64,000 bases of DNA from Cupriavidus metallidurans CH34 (GTDB lineage: Bacteria; Pseudomonadota; Gammaproteobacteria; Burkholderiales; Burkholderiaceae): assembly GCF_000196015.1 (NCBI RefSeq), contig NC_007973.1, forward strand, positions 3,038,001 to 3,102,000, read 5' to 3'. Of the stretch, positions 9,013-19,901 are shown in pieces; position 1 is the first letter of the stretch; each line of letters opens with the position of its first letter. The position numbers and the translations under genes are program-made. Under the pieces are notes generated by a model. It was given only the letters and a program-made list of their open reading frames with translations. It did no database searches and was not told the DNA's origin.

Positions 9013-10083
9013 ATGGAAGACAATTTTCAGGGAAGCCACTACATCGGCGACGGAACGCAGGCCGCGCCGCGCAATCTGCCCCTGTCGTTCACTGGCTCGG
9101 GGTCCGAGTACTTCCGCATCTGGATCGTCAACGCATTGCTGTCGATCATCACGCTGGGTATCTACTCCGCATGGGCGAAGGTCCGCACGCTGCAGTACTT
9201 CTATCGCAATACGCAGCTCGATGGCGCCACGTTCGACTACCACGGCAGTCCAACCGCGATTCTCAAGGGCCGCGCGATCGTTTTCGTCCTGGCCCTGGCG
9301 TACAACCTGGCCAGTCATGCATCGCCACTCCTGGCTGTCGGGCTTGCCGTCGTGCTGGCTGCCGTGTTTCCGTTTCTGCTGGTTCGCTCGCTGCGATTCC
9401 GCATGGCGAATTCGAGCTACCGCGGTCTGCGTTTCGCCTTCATCGGCAAGGATGCCGAGGGTTATCAGGTCTTTCTGCTCTGGCCGATCCTGACAGTGTT
9501 GTCGCTCTATCTGCTGGCGCCGTTCGCGCACCAACGTTTCAAGCGCTACCAGCACAACCACACGCTGTTCGGCACGGCGCCATTCGCATTCGACGCCACG
9601 GCCAGCGCCTTCTACGGTGTCTACCTGCGCACCGCAGGCATGGTCGCGATCTTCCTGATCGGCGGCGGTCTGGTGGGCGGCTCGCTGGCCAGCGCGGTTG
9701 GGCAATCGAAAGGGGCGGTCGGCGTCGTATTTGGCATGATGATGATCGGCCTGTACTTCGGCCTGATGATGATCGGCCCCTATTTCACGGCTCGGCTGCA
9801 GAACCTGGTGTGGAACAACACCACCCTGCTGCCGCACCGCTTTCGCAGTGACGTGCGTGCCGGCAAGCTGTTCTTCATCGTGCTGACCAACTTCATCTTC
9901 ATTGCACTGACGCTGGGCCTGTTCTATCCATTCGCGCGCGTGCGCTCGACGCGCTATCGCGTGGAAGCGATGACGATGATCGCGGTCGGGCCGCTCGACG
10001 AGTTCGTGGCTGGCGAGCAGCAGCACGTTGGCGCGCTCGGTGATGCCGCGGTCGACTGGTACGACATCGACATCGCGCTCTGA
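9013..10083 (+). CDS. YjgN family (DUF898) inner-membrane protein
   Basis: This 356-residue multi-spanning membrane protein shows the repeated DUF898 unit, seen as FRIWIVNALLSIITLGIYSAWAKVR near the N-terminus and again as LFFIVLTNFIFIALTLGLFYPFARVR near residue 300, each ending in a WAKVR/FARVR-type motif. Function is unknown. The start at 9013 follows a GAGAGG site and yields a short cytosolic N-terminus. It lies 34 bp upstream of an M48 peptidase gene, a pairing that is common for this family and suggests a shared envelope task. Confidence 0.85.
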   Translation: MEDNFQGSHYIGDGTQAAPRNLPLSFTGSGSEYFRIWIVNALLSIITLGIYSAWAKVRTLQYFYRNTQLDGATFDYHGSPTAILKGRAIVFVLALAYNLASHASPLLAVGLAVVLAAVFPFLLVRSLRFRMANSSYRGLRFAFIGKDAEGYQVFLLWPILTVLSLYLLAPFAHQRFKRYQHNHTLFGTAPFAFDATASAFYGVYLRTAGMVAIFLIGGGLVGGSLASAVGQSKGAVGVVFGMMMIGLYFGLMMIGPYFTARLQNLVWNNTTLLPHRFRSDVRAGKLFFIVLTNFIFIALTLGLFYPFARVRSTRYRVEAMTMIAVGPLDEFVAGEQQHVGALGDAAVDWYDIDIAL

Positions 10084-10117
10084 CAGACACCACCAACGGA
10101 CACGCCCGAAAACAGTC

Positions 10118-11143
10118 ATGGTTGCCGCGCAATACTTCGACACCCGCTCATCACGCGCGCACGCGGTGGTGCTGATCGTCACGGACGGCGAAGCCATCCT
10201 GCAGGATGCGAATGGCGTCGAGTTGCGACGAGCGCCACTCGCATCACTGCGCGTGTCGGAACGCATCAAGCGCGCGCCACGGCTTGTCACGTTCGACGAC
10301 GGCGCCTATTGCGAGATCGCGGACCAGGCCACGTTCGATGCGATGCTCGCGGCAACCGGGCATCGCGAAGGCCTGGTTTCGCGCGCGCAGAACAGCTGGC
10401 GTCTGGCCGGACTGTCGCTACTCGGGCTGGTTGTGTTCGTGGTGTTTTCGTATTACTACCTGCTGCCTTGGACGGCCACGGTGGTGGCGCGATCGGTGCC
10501 GCCGTCGATCGAGGCTCAGTTGGGAAAGGCCACCCTCGACAGCCTGGATCAGGGGCTGGTGGAACCTACGAAATTGCCACAGGCCGACCAGCAACGCATT
10601 CGCGACAACTTCGCCGCACTGCGCCGCCCGGACGATCCGGGCCACCACTATCAGATCCTGTTCCGCAAGGGCGGGCGGCTTGGCGCCAACGCCGTGGCAC
10701 TACCGGGCGGCACGATCGTCGTTACCGACGAACTGGTCAAGCTGATTGGCACGGGCGCGGGCATGATGGGTGTACTGGCCCACGAGGCCGGCCACGTGGC
10801 CGAGCGCCACGGCCTGCAGCAGGTATTCCAGGCATCGGTGGTCGGCGCGCTGGCGGCGTACATGGTCGGCGATGTTTCGTCGCTGCTGGCCACCGTACCC
10901 GCCGCGATGATGTCGATGCGCTATTCGCGCGAGCACGAACGCGAGGCGGATGCCTATGCCGTGAAAATCCTGCGGGACAACCGGCTACCGGCGACCGCGC
11001 TGGCCGATGCGCTACAGCAACTCGAGGATGCGCACCGCAAGGGCGACGGCAAGCAGGCTGCCGATGATGAGGAGAGCGGCTTCTTCTCGACCCACCCGCT
11101 GACGCGGGAGCGGATCGAAGCCATCAGGAATGGTGGGGAGTGA
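10118..11143 (+). CDS. M48 family zinc metallopeptidase with membrane anchor
   Basis: This 341-residue protein has a cytosolic N-terminal segment of about 100 residues, one clear membrane span (LAGLSLLGLVVFVVFSYYYLLP) and a periplasmic M48 protease domain. The zinc site is HEAGHVAERHG with the third ligand in EREADAYAVKIL. It ends in a FFSTHPLTRERIEAI segment typical of M48 proteins. It follows the DUF898 gene closely and is probably co-transcribed. Envelope protein quality control is a likely role but the substrate is unknown. Confidence 0.88.
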   Translation: MVAAQYFDTRSSRAHAVVLIVTDGEAILQDANGVELRRAPLASLRVSERIKRAPRLVTFDDGAYCEIADQATFDAMLAATGHREGLVSRAQNSWRLAGLSLLGLVVFVVFSYYYLLPWTATVVARSVPPSIEAQLGKATLDSLDQGLVEPTKLPQADQQRIRDNFAALRRPDDPGHHYQILFRKGGRLGANAVALPGGTIVVTDELVKLIGTGAGMMGVLAHEAGHVAERHGLQQVFQASVVGALAAYMVGDVSSLLATVPAAMMSMRYSREHEREADAYAVKILRDNRLPATALADALQQLEDAHRKGDGKQAADDEESGFFSTHPLTRERIEAIRNGGE

Positions 11144-11150
11144 TTGTCTT

Positions 11151-11181
11151 GCATCCCTCTCCCAATGAGGGAGAGGGATGC
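11151..11181. terminator. Hairpin between convergent M48 and lgt genes
   Basis: A perfect 13-bp stem (GCATCCCTCTCCC / GGGAGAGGGATGC) with a 5-base loop lies just after the M48 stop and before the end of lgt. It shares its CTCTCCC core with the hairpins at 2,413 and 60,164. Confidence 0.55.
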
Positions 11182-11211
11182 AAACCGAGAGTCAGCCTGA
11201 CGGCCTGACGA

Positions 11212-12024
11212 TCAGCGCGCTGCTGCCGTCGCCCCATTGCCACGACGGTAAGCCCAGACCACCATCACGGCGCCAATCACGATCATCGGCAGGCTCAGCC
11301 ACTGGCCCATCGACAGCTTGAGCGCCAGCAGGCCCAGGAAGTTATCCGGTTCGCGGGCAAATTCGGCCAGGAAGCGGAACGCGCCATAGCCGATCAGGAA
11401 CACGCCCGATACCGCGCCCATCGGCCGCGGCTTGCGTGAGAACAGCCACAGGATGATGAACAGCGCCACGCCTTCGCCAGCGAACTGGTAAAGCTGCGAC
11501 GGATGGCGCGGGATGTTGTCGCCGGCCTGCGGGAAGATCATGCCCCACGGCAGGTCGGTCGGACGCCCCCACAACTCGCCATTGATAAAGTTGCCGATCC
11601 GCCCGGCCGCGAGTCCGCACGGAATCATTGGCGCGATGAAGTCGGTCACCTCCATCCAGTGGCGACGGCGCACTTTCGCGAACACCCACATCGCGATCAG
11701 CACCCCGAGGAATCCGCCGTGGAACGCCATGCCACCCTCCCAGACCTTGAAGATCTCGAGCGGGTGCGTGAGGTAGTAACCCGGCTTGTAAAACAGCACG
11801 TAGCCCAGGCGGCCGCCCAGAATGACCCCGAGTACCCCATAGAACAACATGTCGTCGAGGTCCCGCGCCACCCAGCCACGCGCCGCGATATGTGGCTGGC
11901 GGATACGCAGTCGGCCGAACCACAGGAACATGATGAAGCCGGCCAGGTACATCAGGCCGTACCAGCGAATGGCCAGCGGCCCGAGGTGAATGGCGACCGG
12001 GTCGAATTGGGGATGAACGAGCAT
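11212..12024 (-). CDS. lgt: Prolipoprotein diacylglyceryl transferase
   Basis: This 270-residue inner-membrane enzyme transfers diacylglycerol from phosphatidylglycerol to the lipobox cysteine of prolipoproteins. Family features are the N-terminal [24 protein letters not shown], the [13 protein letters not shown] segment with the essential histidine, and the Lgt signature [21 protein letters not shown] with the conserved arginine and asparagine. About seven hydrophobic segments are visible. Length is normal and all key residues are intact. Confidence 0.96.
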   Translation of the reverse strand: MLVHPQFDPVAIHLGPLAIRWYGLMYLAGFIMFLWFGRLRIRQPHIAARGWVARDLDDMLFYGVLGVILGGRLGYVLFYKPGYYLTHPLEIFKVWEGGMAFHGGFLGVLIAMWVFAKVRRRHWMEVTDFIAPMIPCGLAAGRIGNFINGELWGRPTDLPWGMIFPQAGDNIPRHPSQLYQFAGEGVALFIILWLFSRKPRPMGAVSGVFLIGYGAFRFLAEFAREPDNFLGLLALKLSMGQWLSLPMIVIGAVMVVWAYRRGNGATAAAR

Positions 12025-12076
12025 GTCGGATCGAGTGAGTATCGGTAAGTATTCTGGACAGCGCGGAATAGCGGAG

Positions 12077-13027
12077 TCAGGCCTTTATGCCATTGTCTTG
12101 CGTCAGTCCGATGGCGCCGGCGAGGTCCATGGCGATATCGATGAAAGAGCGCAGCACAGGCGCCACGCCAGCCGCGCCTTCACGCCAGACCAGACCGGTT
12201 TCGATTTCCGGCCCGGCATCGCGCAACGCCAGATATGACACCCCAGTCCGGCGCAGGTTGCATAGCGATGCGGGCACTAGTGCCACCCCCATGCCGGCGG
12301 AGACCAGACTGACGATCGTCTGCATCTGTATCGCCTCCTGGGCAATCATCGGCGTCAACCCATCGCGCGCGTAATAGCCCGTAATGATGTCATAAAACGC
12401 TGGCGCGCTTCGGCGCGGGAAGATGATCAGCGGCTCGTGCGCGGCATCGCGCAGGGCCACGGTCTGCGGTGGTGCGCCATCGACCTGCCCCGCCGGACGC
12501 CAGCCATCGGGCACGGCCAGCACGAGCGGTTCGCGTACCAGTGGCAAATAGGAGAGCCCGTGCGGCATCACGGTCAGTTGCGGCCGGATGACCAGTCCCG
12601 CGTCGATCGTCCCTTCGACCAGCGCCTCGAGCTGGACGTCGCTGGTGGCCTCGCGCAGTTGTAGCTGGACTTCCGGATGCCGGGCCCGGAAATGCCGCAG
12701 AAGGTCGGGCAGGATGCCGTAATCGGCCGTGCTGACGAACGCCAGCGCCAGCGAGCCGACCTCCCCCCGCGCGAGCCGCTGGGCCAGCCCGGGCAACGCA
12801 GCCGCATCGGCCAGCACGCGGCGCACCTCCGGCAGCCATTGCTGGCCGGCCGGCGTGAGCATTACCGAGCGGCGCGTGCGCACGAACAGCTGGACGCCGA
12901 TCTCCTCTTCCAGTGCCTGGATCTGCTGCGACAGCGGCGGCTGTGTCATGGCAAGCCGCCGCGCAGCGCGGCCGAAATGCAACTCTTCGGCCACTGTGAC
13001 GAAATAACGTAGCTGGCGCAGGTCCAC
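12077..13027 (-). CDS. LysR family transcriptional regulator
   Basis: This 316-residue LTTR begins [44 protein letters not shown], the standard winged HTH. A periplasmic-binding-like effector domain follows. The start is read as GTG at 13027, because LTTRs usually start right before DLRQLRYF; the frame remains open further upstream but overlaps the divergent promoter region. It is divergent from ilvD, 130 bp away, so it may control ilvD or itself. The effector is unknown; the AT-rich stretch near 13,030–13,075 is the probable binding region. Confidence 0.88.
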   Translation of the reverse strand: MDLRQLRYFVTVAEELHFGRAARRLAMTQPPLSQQIQALEEEIGVQLFVRTRRSVMLTPAGQQWLPEVRRVLADAAALPGLAQRLARGEVGSLALAFVSTADYGILPDLLRHFRARHPEVQLQLREATSDVQLEALVEGTIDAGLVIRPQLTVMPHGLSYLPLVREPLVLAVPDGWRPAGQVDGAPPQTVALRDAAHEPLIIFPRRSAPAFYDIITGYYARDGLTPMIAQEAIQMQTIVSLVSAGMGVALVPASLCNLRRTGVSYLALRDAGPEIETGLVWREGAAGVAPVLRSFIDIAMDLAGAIGLTQDNGIKA

Positions 13028-13157
13028 GGGGTAATTTGATATTTTTATCGACTCAATAAAGGTCGAATCATATATTTGACACGATAAAACGCAAGCGCCA
13101 TTCTTCTGACCACAACACGGCCACCCCGCCACCAGCCCCCCCCCGGAGACACCCGCC

Positions 13158-14831
13158 ATGGCTTACAACAAACGTTCCCAGCACATCACGCAAGGCGTGG
13201 CGCGCTCCCCCAACCGTTCGATGTACTACGCGCTCGGCTACAAGAAGGAAGACTTCGACAAGCCGATGGTGGGTATCGCCAACGGCCACTCGACGATCAC
13301 CCCCTGCAACGCCGGCCTGCAGCGCCTGGCGGACGCGGCCGTGGATGCGATCAAGGCCTCGGACGCCAACCCGCAGATCTTCGGCACGCCGACGATCTCC
13401 GACGGCATGTCGATGGGCACCGAGGGCATGAAGTACTCGCTGATCTCGCGTGAAGTCATTGCCGACTGCATCGAAACCGCTGCCCAGGGCCAGTGGATGG
13501 ACGGCGTGGTCGTGATCGGCGGCTGCGACAAGAACATGCCCGGCGGCATGATCGCACTGGCGCGCACCAACGTGCCGGGCATCTACGTCTACGGCGGCAC
13601 CATCCGCCCGGGTAACTGGAAGGGCAAGGACCTGACCATCGTGTCGTCGTTCGAGGCCGTGGGCGAATTCACCGCCGGCCGCATGAGCGAGGAAGACTTC
13701 GAGGGCGTGGAGAAGAACGCCTGCCCGAGCACCGGCTCGTGCGGTGGCATGTACACCGCCAACACAATGAGCTCGTCGTTCGAGGCGCTGGGCATGTCGC
13801 TGCTGAATTCGTCGACGATGGCCAACCCGGACCAGGAAAAGGTGGACAGCGCCGCCGAATCGGCCCGCGTGCTGGTGGAAGCCATCAAGAAGGACATCAA
13901 GCCGCGCGACATCATCACGCGCAAATCGATCGAGAACGCCGTGACGCTGATCATGGCCACGGGCGGTTCCACCAACGCGGTACTGCATTACCTGGCCATC
14001 GCCCACTCGGCCGAAGTGGAATGGACCATCGACGATTTCGAGCGCATCCGCCGCCGCGTGCCGGTGATCTGCAACCTGAAGCCGTCGGGCGCCTACGTGG
14101 CCACCGACCTGCACCGCGCCGGTGGCATTCCGCAAGTGATGAAGATCCTGCTGAACGCCGGTCTGCTGCATGGCGACTGCCTGACGATCACGGGCCGCAC
14201 GCTGGCCGAGGAGCTCGAGCACGTTCCCAATGAGCCGCGTACCGACCAGGACGTGATCCTGCCGATCTCGCAGGCCCTGTACAAGCAAGGCCACCTGGCC
14301 ATCCTGAAGGGCAACCTCGCCGAGGAAGGCGCAGTGGCCAAAATCACCGGCCTGAAGAACCCGGTCATCACCGGCCCGGCCCGCGTGTTCGAGGACGAAC
14401 AGAGCGCCATGGAAGCGATCCTGGCGGACAAGATCAACGCTGGCGACATCCTGGTGCTGCGCTACCTTGGCCCGAAGGGCGGCCCGGGCATGCCTGAAAT
14501 GCTGGCGCCGACTTCGGCGATCATCGGCAAGGGTCTCGGCGAATCGGTTGGTTTCATCACCGACGGCCGCTTCTCGGGGGGCACCTGGGGCATGGTGGTT
14601 GGCCACGTTGCGCCGGAAGCCCATGTGGGCGGTACGATTGCACTGGTTCAGGAAGGCGACTCGATCACGATCGACGCGCACCAGCTGCTGCTGCAACTGA
14701 ATGTGGCCGACGACGAGCTGGCCCGCCGCCGCGCTGCCTGGAAACAGCCGGCGCCGCGCTACACGCGCGGCGTACTGGCGAAGTTCGCGAGGCTGGCCTC
14801 CACGGCCAGCAAGGGCGCCGTGACGGACTGA
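13158..14831 (+). CDS. ilvD: Dihydroxy-acid dehydratase
   Basis: This 557-residue iron–sulfur enzyme dehydrates 2,3-dihydroxy acids to 2-oxo acids in valine, leucine, isoleucine and pantothenate synthesis. Cluster ligands are visible in [20 protein letters not shown] and the signature [15 protein letters not shown]. The C-terminal [12 protein letters not shown] and [11 protein letters not shown] motifs bind metal and substrate. A GGAGAC ribosome site lies just upstream of the ATG. Length matches the beta-proteobacterial IlvD. It stands alone, divergent from a LysR gene. Confidence 0.96.
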   Translation: MAYNKRSQHITQGVARSPNRSMYYALGYKKEDFDKPMVGIANGHSTITPCNAGLQRLADAAVDAIKASDANPQIFGTPTISDGMSMGTEGMKYSLISREVIADCIETAAQGQWMDGVVVIGGCDKNMPGGMIALARTNVPGIYVYGGTIRPGNWKGKDLTIVSSFEAVGEFTAGRMSEEDFEGVEKNACPSTGSCGGMYTANTMSSSFEALGMSLLNSSTMANPDQEKVDSAAESARVLVEAIKKDIKPRDIITRKSIENAVTLIMATGGSTNAVLHYLAIAHSAEVEWTIDDFERIRRRVPVICNLKPSGAYVATDLHRAGGIPQVMKILLNAGLLHGDCLTITGRTLAEELEHVPNEPRTDQDVILPISQALYKQGHLAILKGNLAEEGAVAKITGLKNPVITGPARVFEDEQSAMEAILADKINAGDILVLRYLGPKGGPGMPEMLAPTSAIIGKGLGESVGFITDGRFSGGTWGMVVGHVAPEAHVGGTIALVQEGDSITIDAHQLLLQLNVADDELARRRAAWKQPAPRYTRGVLAKFARLASTASKGAVTD

Positions 14832-14858
14832 TCCGGCGAAAGTAGCCCCCTGCAATGC

Positions 14859-14890
14859 AAAAGGCCTGCGAGTCCATCGCAGGCCTTTTT
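14859..14890. terminator. Bidirectional rho-independent terminator
   Basis: A stem AAAAGGCCTGCG / CGCAGGCCTTTT with a 7-base loop and flanking A and T runs lies between ilvD and the convergent DUF2486 gene. It can work in both directions. Confidence 0.85.
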
Positions 14891-14934
14891 GCTTGGGTGC
14901 CGATACCGGCGCGGGCCGGTAGCAAGGCCCAGGC

Positions 14935-15447
14935 CTACATCCCGCCCGGGTCCCGCTCGATTTCCTCCAACGTCGCGTCGAGCCACTCCACCAACCGGGC
15001 CTCGAGGGCCTGGGTCAGTTCATTGGCCAGTTGCGCCGTCAGCGGCGCCAGCCTCGATTGCAGCGTGGCTTCGGTATGGGCTTCCACCACCTGCGGCCAC
15101 TCGGTGCGGAAGCGCATCATCACGCGCGTCAGCAACTCGGTGCGCACCGCACGCAGGTCGTCAGCACCCGGCATGAACGGGGCCGTGTCCACCACGTCGG
15201 ACGCCGCAGCCGGCGCGTCCTCTCCCGTCGATCCGAAATCGCCGACCGCGGTGACCACGCCAGATTCTGGCATGTCCGCCGTGTCGATCACCGTGGCCTG
15301 GGCTGGCGCGGGTGCGGGTGCGGGTGCGGGTGCGGGTGCCGGCGCATCGAACACGGTGTCCGGCAACTCGACCACTTCGGTCAGCAGCGGCACGCTGTCA
15401 TTGGGATCCAGCCGCGGAATGACCCGCGAAGTCGTGCGTTCGCTCAT
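14935..15447 (-). CDS. DUF2486 family protein
   Basis: This 170-residue protein has a disordered N-terminal half with a run of Pro-Ala repeats (residues about 34–48, encoded by a repeated GCGGGT-type hexamer) and a helical C-terminal part (RVMMRFRTEWPQVVEAHTEA to LVEWLDATLEEIE). The family is confined mostly to Burkholderiales and has no known function. Its ATG overlaps the stop of holC by four bases, so the two are coupled. A partner role with the DNA polymerase chi subunit is possible but only inferred from the pairing. Confidence 0.75.
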   Translation of the reverse strand: MSERTTSRVIPRLDPNDSVPLLTEVVELPDTVFDAPAPAPAPAPAPAPAQATVIDTADMPESGVVTAVGDFGSTGEDAPAAASDVVDTAPFMPGADDLRAVRTELLTRVMMRFRTEWPQVVEAHTEATLQSRLAPLTAQLANELTQALEARLVEWLDATLEEIERDPGGM

Positions 15448-15878
15448 GCCGCATCTCCCTTGGCCTGGCCAATGTCATGGTGCGTGAGCGGATAGCCGCG
15501 CTCACGATAGAAACGATACCGCTCCCGCCCAGAATCCCGGGCTTCAGGCGTGGCGCCGACCACTTCAATCAACCGTTCGAAGCTGGCGAACTGCGCCGGG
15601 GCCTCCGGCGCCAGGTTCACCAGCAACTGATGGTGCGGCACGCCGTCGAGCGCGGCGGCCAGGATGATCGGCGTCACCGCCGCATTCGGGCTGTCGACCC
15701 CGCAGTGCGGCAGGAAGTCGAGCGGCGAAAACGACCACAGCCGCGCGTCGAGCTGCGCCAGCTGCTGCGGCGCGCCGTGCACCACCACCTTCTGCCCTGC
15801 CCCATAGGCCTTGCGAACCAGACGGCAGACATATGTCAGCGTGTCCGGCACATTGCTATGGAAGTCGATGCGCGTCAT
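15444..15878 (-). CDS. holC: DNA polymerase III subunit chi
   Basis: This 144-residue protein starts MTRIDFHSNVPDTLTYVCRLVRKAYGAGQKVVVH and contains DARLWSFSPLDFLPHC, both hallmarks of HolC. The chi subunit links the clamp loader to single-stranded DNA binding protein at the replication fork. It lies 45 bp downstream of pepA, the conserved pepA–holC arrangement also known from enterobacteria, and overlaps the DUF2486 gene. Confidence 0.92.
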   Translation of the reverse strand: MTRIDFHSNVPDTLTYVCRLVRKAYGAGQKVVVHGAPQQLAQLDARLWSFSPLDFLPHCGVDSPNAAVTPIILAAALDGVPHHQLLVNLAPEAPAQFASFERLIEVVGATPEARDSGRERYRFYRERGYPLTHHDIGQAKGDAA

Positions 15879-15923
15879 CCCGGCTACCTTTACCTGATCC
15901 TAAAATCCGCCCGATACGCCCGA

Positions 15924-17456
15924 TTAGGCCGCGCGGTCCATCAGGAACTGCGTCAGCAACGGCACCGGACGGCCCGTGGCGCCCTTGGCCGCGCCGCTCT
16001 TCCACGCTGTGCCGGCGATGTCGAGGTGGGCCCAGTCGTACTTCTCGGTATAACGCGCCAGGAAGCAGGCCGCGGTCACGCTGCCGGCCGGACGGCCACC
16101 GATATTGGCCATATCGGCAAAGTTCGACTTGAGCTGGTCCTGGTAGTCATCGTCCAGCGGCAGACGCCAGGCCGTATCCATGGCCTTGCGGCCGGCACCC
16201 AGCAACTGGTCCGCCAGCGCGTCACTGCGGGCGTACAGGCCGCTGTTGACGTGGCCGAGCGCGATGATGCAGGCACCGGTCAGCGTGGCCACGTCGATCA
16301 CGGCGGCCGGCTTGAAGCGCTCCACGTAAGTCAGCGCGTCGCACAGGATCAGGCGGCCTTCGGCATCGGTATTGAGGATTTCGATGGTCTGGCCGGACAT
16401 GCTGGTCACTACGTCGCCCGGCTTGGTGGCGATGCCGCTCGGCATGTTCTCGCAAGTCGGCACCACGGCGATCACGTTCTGCTTCAGGCCCATTTCGGCC
16501 ACGGCCTGGATCGTGCCCAGCACCGATGCCGCGCCGCACATGTCGTACTTCATCTCGTCCATGCCCTCGCCCGGCTTCAGCGAGATGCCACCCGTATCGA
16601 ACGTGATGCCCTTGCCCACCAGCACCACCGGCGCCTGCTTGGCGCTCGCGCCGTCATAGCGCAGCACGATGAACTGCGGCGGCTCGACGCTGCCCTTGGT
16701 CACGGCAAGGAAGGCGCCCATGTTGAGCGCCTCGATCTGCTTGCGACCCAGGATCTCCACCTTGAGCTTGTGGCGCTTGGCGATGCCACGGGCGGTATTG
16801 GCCAGATAGGTCGGCGTGCAGATGTTGGACGGCAGGTTGCCCAGATCGCGGGTCAGTTCCATGCCGTTGGCGATGGCAGTGCCACGCACGGCGGCCTGCG
16901 AGGCGGCCTTGGCGTCGCCCACGTCCACGGCCAGCACGATCTTGCGCAGCGACGCCTTTTCGTTGGCGCCGGCGCCCCGGGGCGCGCGCTTGAGCTCGGG
17001 ATGGCGCTCCAGCAGGCGATAACCGGCCTCCCGGACCAGCGTGATCGTGGTGATGATGGCCCAGGCCACGTCGCGCTGCTGCGGTGGCTGCTGAACCAGG
17101 CACCAGAGCGCCGAGGCGGCGCGCGTGCCGCCCAGGGCACGCGTGGCCGTGCGCACGGCTTCGGCAAAGGCCTTGTCGTTGAAATCGGCTTCCTTGCCCA
17201 GGCCCACCAGCAGCACGCGGGCGGCGCCAACGCCGGCCACCTCGTGCAGCATCAGTTGCGTGCCGCGCTTGCCTTCGAAGTCGCCTTGCTTGACCAGACG
17301 CGCCACCAGCCCCTTGGTGGCAACGTCCAGCGCCTTGGCCACGCCGGCCAGACTTTGGCCCTCGAACAGGCCAACCACCAGACAGTCCGTCTTCGTGGCC
17401 AAGAAACCATTTTGGCCGGCTTTGCTCAGATCCAGGGCTTTTGTGCTAAATTCCAT
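15924..17456 (-). CDS. pepA: Leucyl aminopeptidase
   Basis: This 510-residue M17 cytosolic aminopeptidase binds two metal ions. The C-terminal catalytic domain shows [16 protein letters not shown], then [12 protein letters not shown], and the family signature [16 protein letters not shown]. The N-terminal macro-like domain (about residues 1–165) is present. Besides peptide turnover, E. coli PepA also binds DNA in Xer recombination; nothing here tells whether that applies. It is divergent from lptF and leads holC and DUF2486. Confidence 0.95.
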   Translation of the reverse strand: MEFSTKALDLSKAGQNGFLATKTDCLVVGLFEGQSLAGVAKALDVATKGLVARLVKQGDFEGKRGTQLMLHEVAGVGAARVLLVGLGKEADFNDKAFAEAVRTATRALGGTRAASALWCLVQQPPQQRDVAWAIITTITLVREAGYRLLERHPELKRAPRGAGANEKASLRKIVLAVDVGDAKAASQAAVRGTAIANGMELTRDLGNLPSNICTPTYLANTARGIAKRHKLKVEILGRKQIEALNMGAFLAVTKGSVEPPQFIVLRYDGASAKQAPVVLVGKGITFDTGGISLKPGEGMDEMKYDMCGAASVLGTIQAVAEMGLKQNVIAVVPTCENMPSGIATKPGDVVTSMSGQTIEILNTDAEGRLILCDALTYVERFKPAAVIDVATLTGACIIALGHVNSGLYARSDALADQLLGAGRKAMDTAWRLPLDDDYQDQLKSNFADMANIGGRPAGSVTAACFLARYTEKYDWAHLDIAGTAWKSGAAKGATGRPVPLLTQFLMDRAA

Positions 17457-17620
17457 CGCGCTTCCTTCAAGGGGCTCGTCGAAAAGAAACCCCCATTATC
17501 CGCGATTTTCATCCGCGATCCGCCGCCGCCGATCCAGAAAGCTGACAGCCCGCGGTCCTGCCAGTCCATCGGCCCCCGGCGCATCGCCCGCTCCGGCCGG
17601 CAGCCGGAAGCGTGTCTTGC

Positions 17621-18739
17621 ATGATCTTCCAACAAGCCCTGCGGCGCGAACTCGCCTACACCGCCGGTGCGGTGTTCCTGGTGATGCTGACGTTCATGCT
17701 GACGTCGCTCGTGATCCGTATCCTGGGAATGGCCGCCAATGGCAAGGCCAGCCCCAACGACGTGCTGATGCTCATCGGCCTGGCGACGATCGGCTATCTG
17801 TCGATCCTGCTGTCGGCCACGCTGTTCATCTCGACGCTGATCGTCCTGACCCGGTGGTACAAGGACTCCGAGATGGTGGTGTGGTTCTCGTCCGGCGTCT
17901 CCCTGCGCGATCTGATCAAGCCGGTGCTGCAGTTCGCCGCGCCGTTCTTCGTCATGGCGCTGCTGCTGGGCCTGTTCGCGTGGCCGTGGGCCAACCAGCA
18001 GAGCGCGCTGTTTCGCGACCGCTTCGAGCAGCGCGGCGTGCTCTCGATGATCGCCTCGGGCCGTTTCATCGAGCCGGCCAATGGTAACTACGTGCTGTTT
18101 ATCGAAGGCATCGACGCCGACATGAAGCACGCGCGCAATGTCTTCGTGGCCAATGCCGAATCGGGCAAGATCGGTGTGGCGCTGGCGCATCAGGGCCAGT
18201 TCGAGACAATGCCCAACGGCGACCGTCTGGTGGTTATGGAACATGGCCGCCGCTACGCCGGTATTCCCGGCCAGCTCAATTACCGGATCGTCGAGTTCGA
18301 CAAGTACGCGGTCAAGGTCGACAACAAGCCGCAGGATGCCGCCGCCGACCTGCCGACCAAGAGCCGCGACACGATCGACCTGATCCGCGACCCGACCCGC
18401 GAGAACCTGGGCGAACTGCTCTGGCGGATCTCGCTGCCGATCCTGGCGTTCAACTTCGTGATGATCGCGATCCCGCTGGCCTACGTGAATCCGCGTCTGG
18501 GCCGGTACACCCCGCTTGTCTTTGCCGTGCTGATCTACCTGACCTACAGCAACCTGATCAACCTGGCGCAGGCCTGGGTCCGTTCCGGCGCGATGTCGTT
18601 CTGGATGGCCATCTGGCCGATCCACCTGGCCGTGTTCCTGTGCGCGCTGGTGATGTTCCGCTACCGCGCCAACCGTAGCCTGGGAGGCTGGCGTGCCGTC
18701 TTCGGCCTGCGCCGCAAGACCACCGGGGGCCGCGCATGA
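17621..18739 (+). CDS. lptF: LPS export ABC transporter permease LptF
   Basis: This 372-residue inner-membrane permease works with LptG and LptB to extract lipopolysaccharide and hand it to LptC. It starts MIFQQALRRELAYTAGAVFLVMLTF, has three membrane spans, a periplasmic beta-jellyroll region (about residues 130–270), and three C-terminal spans (LPILAFNFVMIAIPLAYVNPR). The start at 17621 matches the family; an ATG nine bases earlier is also in frame. It overlaps lptG by four bases. Confidence 0.95.
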   Translation: MIFQQALRRELAYTAGAVFLVMLTFMLTSLVIRILGMAANGKASPNDVLMLIGLATIGYLSILLSATLFISTLIVLTRWYKDSEMVVWFSSGVSLRDLIKPVLQFAAPFFVMALLLGLFAWPWANQQSALFRDRFEQRGVLSMIASGRFIEPANGNYVLFIEGIDADMKHARNVFVANAESGKIGVALAHQGQFETMPNGDRLVVMEHGRRYAGIPGQLNYRIVEFDKYAVKVDNKPQDAAADLPTKSRDTIDLIRDPTRENLGELLWRISLPILAFNFVMIAIPLAYVNPRLGRYTPLVFAVLIYLTYSNLINLAQAWVRSGAMSFWMAIWPIHLAVFLCALVMFRYRANRSLGGWRAVFGLRRKTTGGRA

Positions 18740-19899
18740 GGGTGCTGAGCGTCTACGAGCGCTACTTCGCTCGCCTGATCTATGGGGTTTTCGCCTTCAT
18801 CCTGTTCGCGGTGCTGGCCCTGTTCGTGTTCTTCGACATGCTTAGCGAGCTGGAAAGCGTCCAGGGCAAGTACACGTCGCTGATCGCGTTCTTCCACGTC
18901 ATGCTGGAGGCGCCGACGCGTATCTACGAGGTGCTGCCGATCGCGGTGCTGATCAGCGCGATCTACGTCTTCTCGCAACTTGCCAGCCAGTCGGAGTACA
19001 CGATCTTCCGCGTGGCCGGCCTGAACACGCGGCAGGCGCTGTTCTCGCTGTTCAAGCTGGCGGTGCCGCTGGCGCTGGCCACGTTCATCTTCGGCGAGTT
19101 CATCGGCCCGGCAGCCGAACAGTACGCGCAGAAGATCAAGCTCGAGGCAATCGGTGCCACCGTGTCATCGGGCTTCCGCTCGGGCGTCTGGGTCAAGGAC
19201 CGCGATCGCGAGCCCGAGGAGAAGGGCGCGGGAGAAATCACCCGCTTCGTGAACGTGCAAGGCCTGAGGCCCGACCAGTCGATTACCGGCGTCACGATCT
19301 ATGAATTCGACAAGGACTACCGCCTGCGCGTGATCCGCGTGGCCAAGGAAGGCAAGTACCAGGGCGGGCAGTCCTGGCAGCTCAACGACGTCAACGAGAC
19401 TCGCTTCATCGAGCTGCGTGACGGCCAGCCGGCCGCCAATCGTGACGCGCTGGCACCCGACTTCCGCGGCGAGCAGGTGCAGTTCCCGAACATCCTGATG
19501 CACTCCGAGCTGACGCCGCAGATCCTGTCGGTGCTGCTGGTGCAGCCGGAGAACATGTCGACGGTCAACCTGTTCCGCTACATCCGCCACCTGCGCGACA
19601 ACAAGCAGGACACGCAGCGCTACGAAATCGCGTTCTGGAAGAAGGTGGTGTATCCGCTGACGCTGTTCGTGATGGTCGCGCTGGCGCTGCCGTTCGCATA
19701 CCTCCATGCCCGTGCGGGCGCGGTGGGCGTGAAGGTGTTCGGCGGCATCATGCTGGGCCTGTCGTTCCACCTGTCCAACACGCTGTTCTCGCACGTGGGC
19801 CTGCTGCATACCTGGCCGCCGATCGTCTCCGCGCTGGTGCCCGGCACGCTCTACCTGATGATTGCGCTCGGCGCGCTGCGCTGGGTCGATCGCCACTGA
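18736..19899 (+). CDS. lptG: LPS export ABC transporter permease LptG
   Basis: This 387-residue permease partners LptF. Visible are the N-terminal VYERYFARLIYGVFAFILFAVLALFVFFDML, the EVLPIAVLISAIYVFSQLASQSEYTIFRVAGLN coupling region, a central periplasmic domain, and C-terminal spans around VVYPLTLFVMVALALPFAYLH. The start overlaps lptF by ATGA, as is usual for this pair. Length is normal. Confidence 0.95.
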   Translation: MRVLSVYERYFARLIYGVFAFILFAVLALFVFFDMLSELESVQGKYTSLIAFFHVMLEAPTRIYEVLPIAVLISAIYVFSQLASQSEYTIFRVAGLNTRQALFSLFKLAVPLALATFIFGEFIGPAAEQYAQKIKLEAIGATVSSGFRSGVWVKDRDREPEEKGAGEITRFVNVQGLRPDQSITGVTIYEFDKDYRLRVIRVAKEGKYQGGQSWQLNDVNETRFIELRDGQPAANRDALAPDFRGEQVQFPNILMHSELTPQILSVLLVQPENMSTVNLFRYIRHLRDNKQDTQRYEIAFWKKVVYPLTLFVMVALALPFAYLHARAGAVGVKVFGGIMLGLSFHLSNTLFSHVGLLHTWPPIVSALVPGTLYLMIALGALRWVDRH

Positions 19900-19901
19900 T
19901 C

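Noticed and set aside
13068..14855. 595-codon frame on the - strand
   Set aside because: Antisense of ilvD, whose motifs and ribosome site are unambiguous.
15300..15345. GCGGGT hexamer tandem repeat as a regulatory repeat
   Set aside because: It encodes the Pro-Ala linker of the DUF2486 protein in frame, so it is explained by coding.
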